Of a stretch of 64,000 bases of DNA, positions 62,857 to 64,000 are shown piece by piece. The notes beneath the pieces were generated by a model that was given only the letters and a program-made list of their open reading frames with translations, did no database searches and was not told the origin of the DNA. The position numbers were made by a program, and so were the translations under genes. The stretch is taken from NCBI GenBank assembly GCA_001749745.1, contig JWTM01000424.1, positions 434,001 through 498,000 of the forward strand. Reading direction: 5' to 3'. Positions within the stretch are counted from its first letter, which is position 1. Every line of letters begins with the position of its first letter. Source of the stretch: Candidatus Marispirochaeta associata (GTDB lineage Bacteria > Spirochaetota > Spirochaetia > JC444 > Marispirochaetaceae).

Positions 62857-64000
62857 ATGGCGTTATTGGGATTATTCGGAATCGGACTGCTCTTGGCCGT
62901 CGTCGTCGGCGGAGTTTTCGGCCTGATCAATGCCTCCCTACCCCAGAAGGTAAAGGCCCTCCGGCATGAGGTGGACGAACTCCGCGAACGCATCCGGCTC
63001 CTCGAGGGCGGGGAACCCCGGGAGGCCGCCGCTAAGCCGCAACCGCAGGCCGATGTGCTCCCTAAACCGCAGGCTGCCGCCGCCTCGCCCGCGTCGTCCG
63101 CGGCAGCTCCCGCTCCCAAGAAAACCAAACCACCTCGCAAGGGTGAGTTCCTCCGCAACGCCGAAGGGCGTTTCGCCTCCTACTGGACCGGCATTCTCGG
63201 GGTGCTGGCCATGGTGGCGGGATTCAGTTTCCTGGCGGTGCTCACCGCCTTGCGCCTGGCCGAGTTTCCCCGCTTCTTGCTCCTCTGTCTGGTTTCGGGC
63301 CTCTTTTGGGGAGCCGCCTACGTCGTCAAGCGGCGTTCGGGGAGCGACCTCTTCGCCGCCTGGTTCCGGTCGGCCGCCGGGGCGCTCTTTCTCTTTGCCT
63401 GCGTCGGTTCGTCGGCGATTCCGTGGCTTGCCTGGGTGCAGTCGGCCCCTCAGGGCTATGCGCTCCTCGGCTTGGGCCTGGCCTTGAACCTCTTTTTTGC
63501 GCTCCGCGGACCCTATCAGCTCTTCACCGCCTTTCATGGACTGATCAGTCTCACCGCATTGGCCGTCGCGCCCCCGACCGCCACGGCGCTGATCGCGGCG
63601 ACTCTGGTCGCGGCTTTGAGCACCCTGCCGAGTCTGAAGCGTCCCTGGGATCTTCAGCTCCTGGTGAGCGAGACCGCCTTCTTCGCCTTTATCCTGGGCT
63701 GGGTCTTGCGGCTCTCCGATCCGGGGATAGCCTACGAGGCGATGGCCCTCGCCGGTCTGGTCGCCGGACTCTCTCCGGTGCTGGCGGCTCCCTATTTCCG
63801 CCGCGAACTCCCGACGGGGGGGCTCAAGTTAGCCGCCCGGGGAGCGGCCTGGATCTTCATCGCCCTAGGCACTGCCGCTTTCGGGCGCTCCTTCCGGGGT
63901 GTCTCCCTGATCTTCCTGCTCCAGGCCTTGCTGGCCTACCTTCCGGCCCGCTTCAGCCGGGGACTCTCGGTCAAGGTTCGCGGTATCGATCTCTTTGCCG
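62857..64000 (+). CDS. DUF2339 large membrane protein, 3' end cut by window
   Basis: Open from ATG 62857 (GGAGGCAGG upstream) to the window edge, 381 residues so far. An N-terminal helix (LLGLFGIGLLLAVVVGGVFG), a coiled coil (KVKALRHEVDELRERIRLLE), a Pro/Ala/Lys-rich linker, then a row of at least nine hydrophobic helices beginning WTGILGVLAMVAGFSFLAVL. This layout (helix, coiled coil, Pro-Ala linker, many helices) is that of DUF2339 proteins, usually 800-1000 residues. Function unknown. It follows selD by 22 bases and could be read through from that operon. Confidence 0.8.
   Translation, partial: MALLGLFGIGLLLAVVVGGVFGLINASLPQKVKALRHEVDELRERIRLLEGGEPREAAAKPQPQADVLPKPQAAAASPASSAAAPAPKKTKPPRKGEFLRNAEGRFASYWTGILGVLAMVAGFSFLAVLTALRLAEFPRFLLLCLVSGLFWGAAYVVKRRSGSDLFAAWFRSAAGALFLFACVGSSAIPWLAWVQSAPQGYALLGLGLALNLFFALRGPYQLFTAFHGLISLTALAVAPPTATALIAATLVAALSTLPSLKRPWDLQLLVSETAFFAFILGWVLRLSDPGIAYEAMALAGLVAGLSPVLAAPYFRRELPTGGLKLAARGAAWIFIALGTAAFGRSFRGVSLIFLLQALLAYLPARFSRGLSVKVRGIDLFA

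Overview
The window reads as one chromosomal stretch of a GC-rich, Gram-negative (diderm) bacterium, most likely a free-living spirochaete of the Spirochaetaceae group. This assignment is an inference. It rests on the family content (many solute-binding-protein importers, a DUF2860-like outer-membrane barrel, a BMP-type nucleoside/riboflavin importer, GGDEF proteins) and on a recurring secreted N-terminus in which signal peptides end in Ala and the mature proteins begin x-G-x-Q-E. No rRNA, tRNA, CRISPR array or complete insertion sequence was seen.

Layout. 0-9.2 kb: a membrane-anchored solute-binding protein in an operon with a NarL-type two-component system, divergent from a complete ribose/galactose-type ABC importer, then an SDR oxidoreductase and an AraC regulator. 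9.5-16.5 kb: a VOC protein, a DUF6152/DUF6644 pair, an isolated REC-PAS protein, and a nitrate-assimilation operon (transporter, Mo nitrate reductase, MobA, a small membrane protein). 16.5-30.5 kb: patatin-like lipase, a dead DUF4143 ATPase, hypoxanthine-DNA glycosylase, aldehyde dehydrogenase, Sua5 with an extra N-terminal domain, exported MsrA, sensor kinase, diguanylate cyclase next to a DHH phosphoesterase, outer-membrane proteins, a fasciclin lipoprotein beside a CarH-type B12 photoreceptor regulator, and a toxin-antitoxin pair.

30.5-43.5 kb: a large UPF0182 membrane protein, rhodanese, YhcH, a PhnD-like binding protein coupled to a diguanylate cyclase, the serine operon DUF1015-serA-serC facing an Lrp-type regulator, then a decay zone with a broken DUF4143 ATPase and a broken histidine kinase around an intact cupin gene. 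43.5-52.7 kb: a zinc/cadmium sensor and P-type ATPase with a clear promoter-operator, TypA/BipA, and a four-gene nucleoside-type ABC importer. 52.9-59.6 kb: an NSS amino-acid symporter with its 35-residue MetS-like subunit, an acyl-CoA synthetase, and a tripartite tricarboxylate transporter. 59.8-62.8 kb: a selenium operon (yedF, selenocysteine-lyase-like enzyme, DUF3343, selD). The window ends inside a DUF2339 membrane protein.

Themes. Binding proteins are coupled to signalling as well as to transport in two places. In all three multi-gene importers a hairpin follows the binding-protein gene, which would favour that subunit. Several promoters, operators and leaderless starts can be read directly. 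The most interesting locus is the selenium operon, whose make-up matches the orphan-SelD trait linked in the literature to selenium-dependent molybdenum hydroxylases rather than to selenocysteine.
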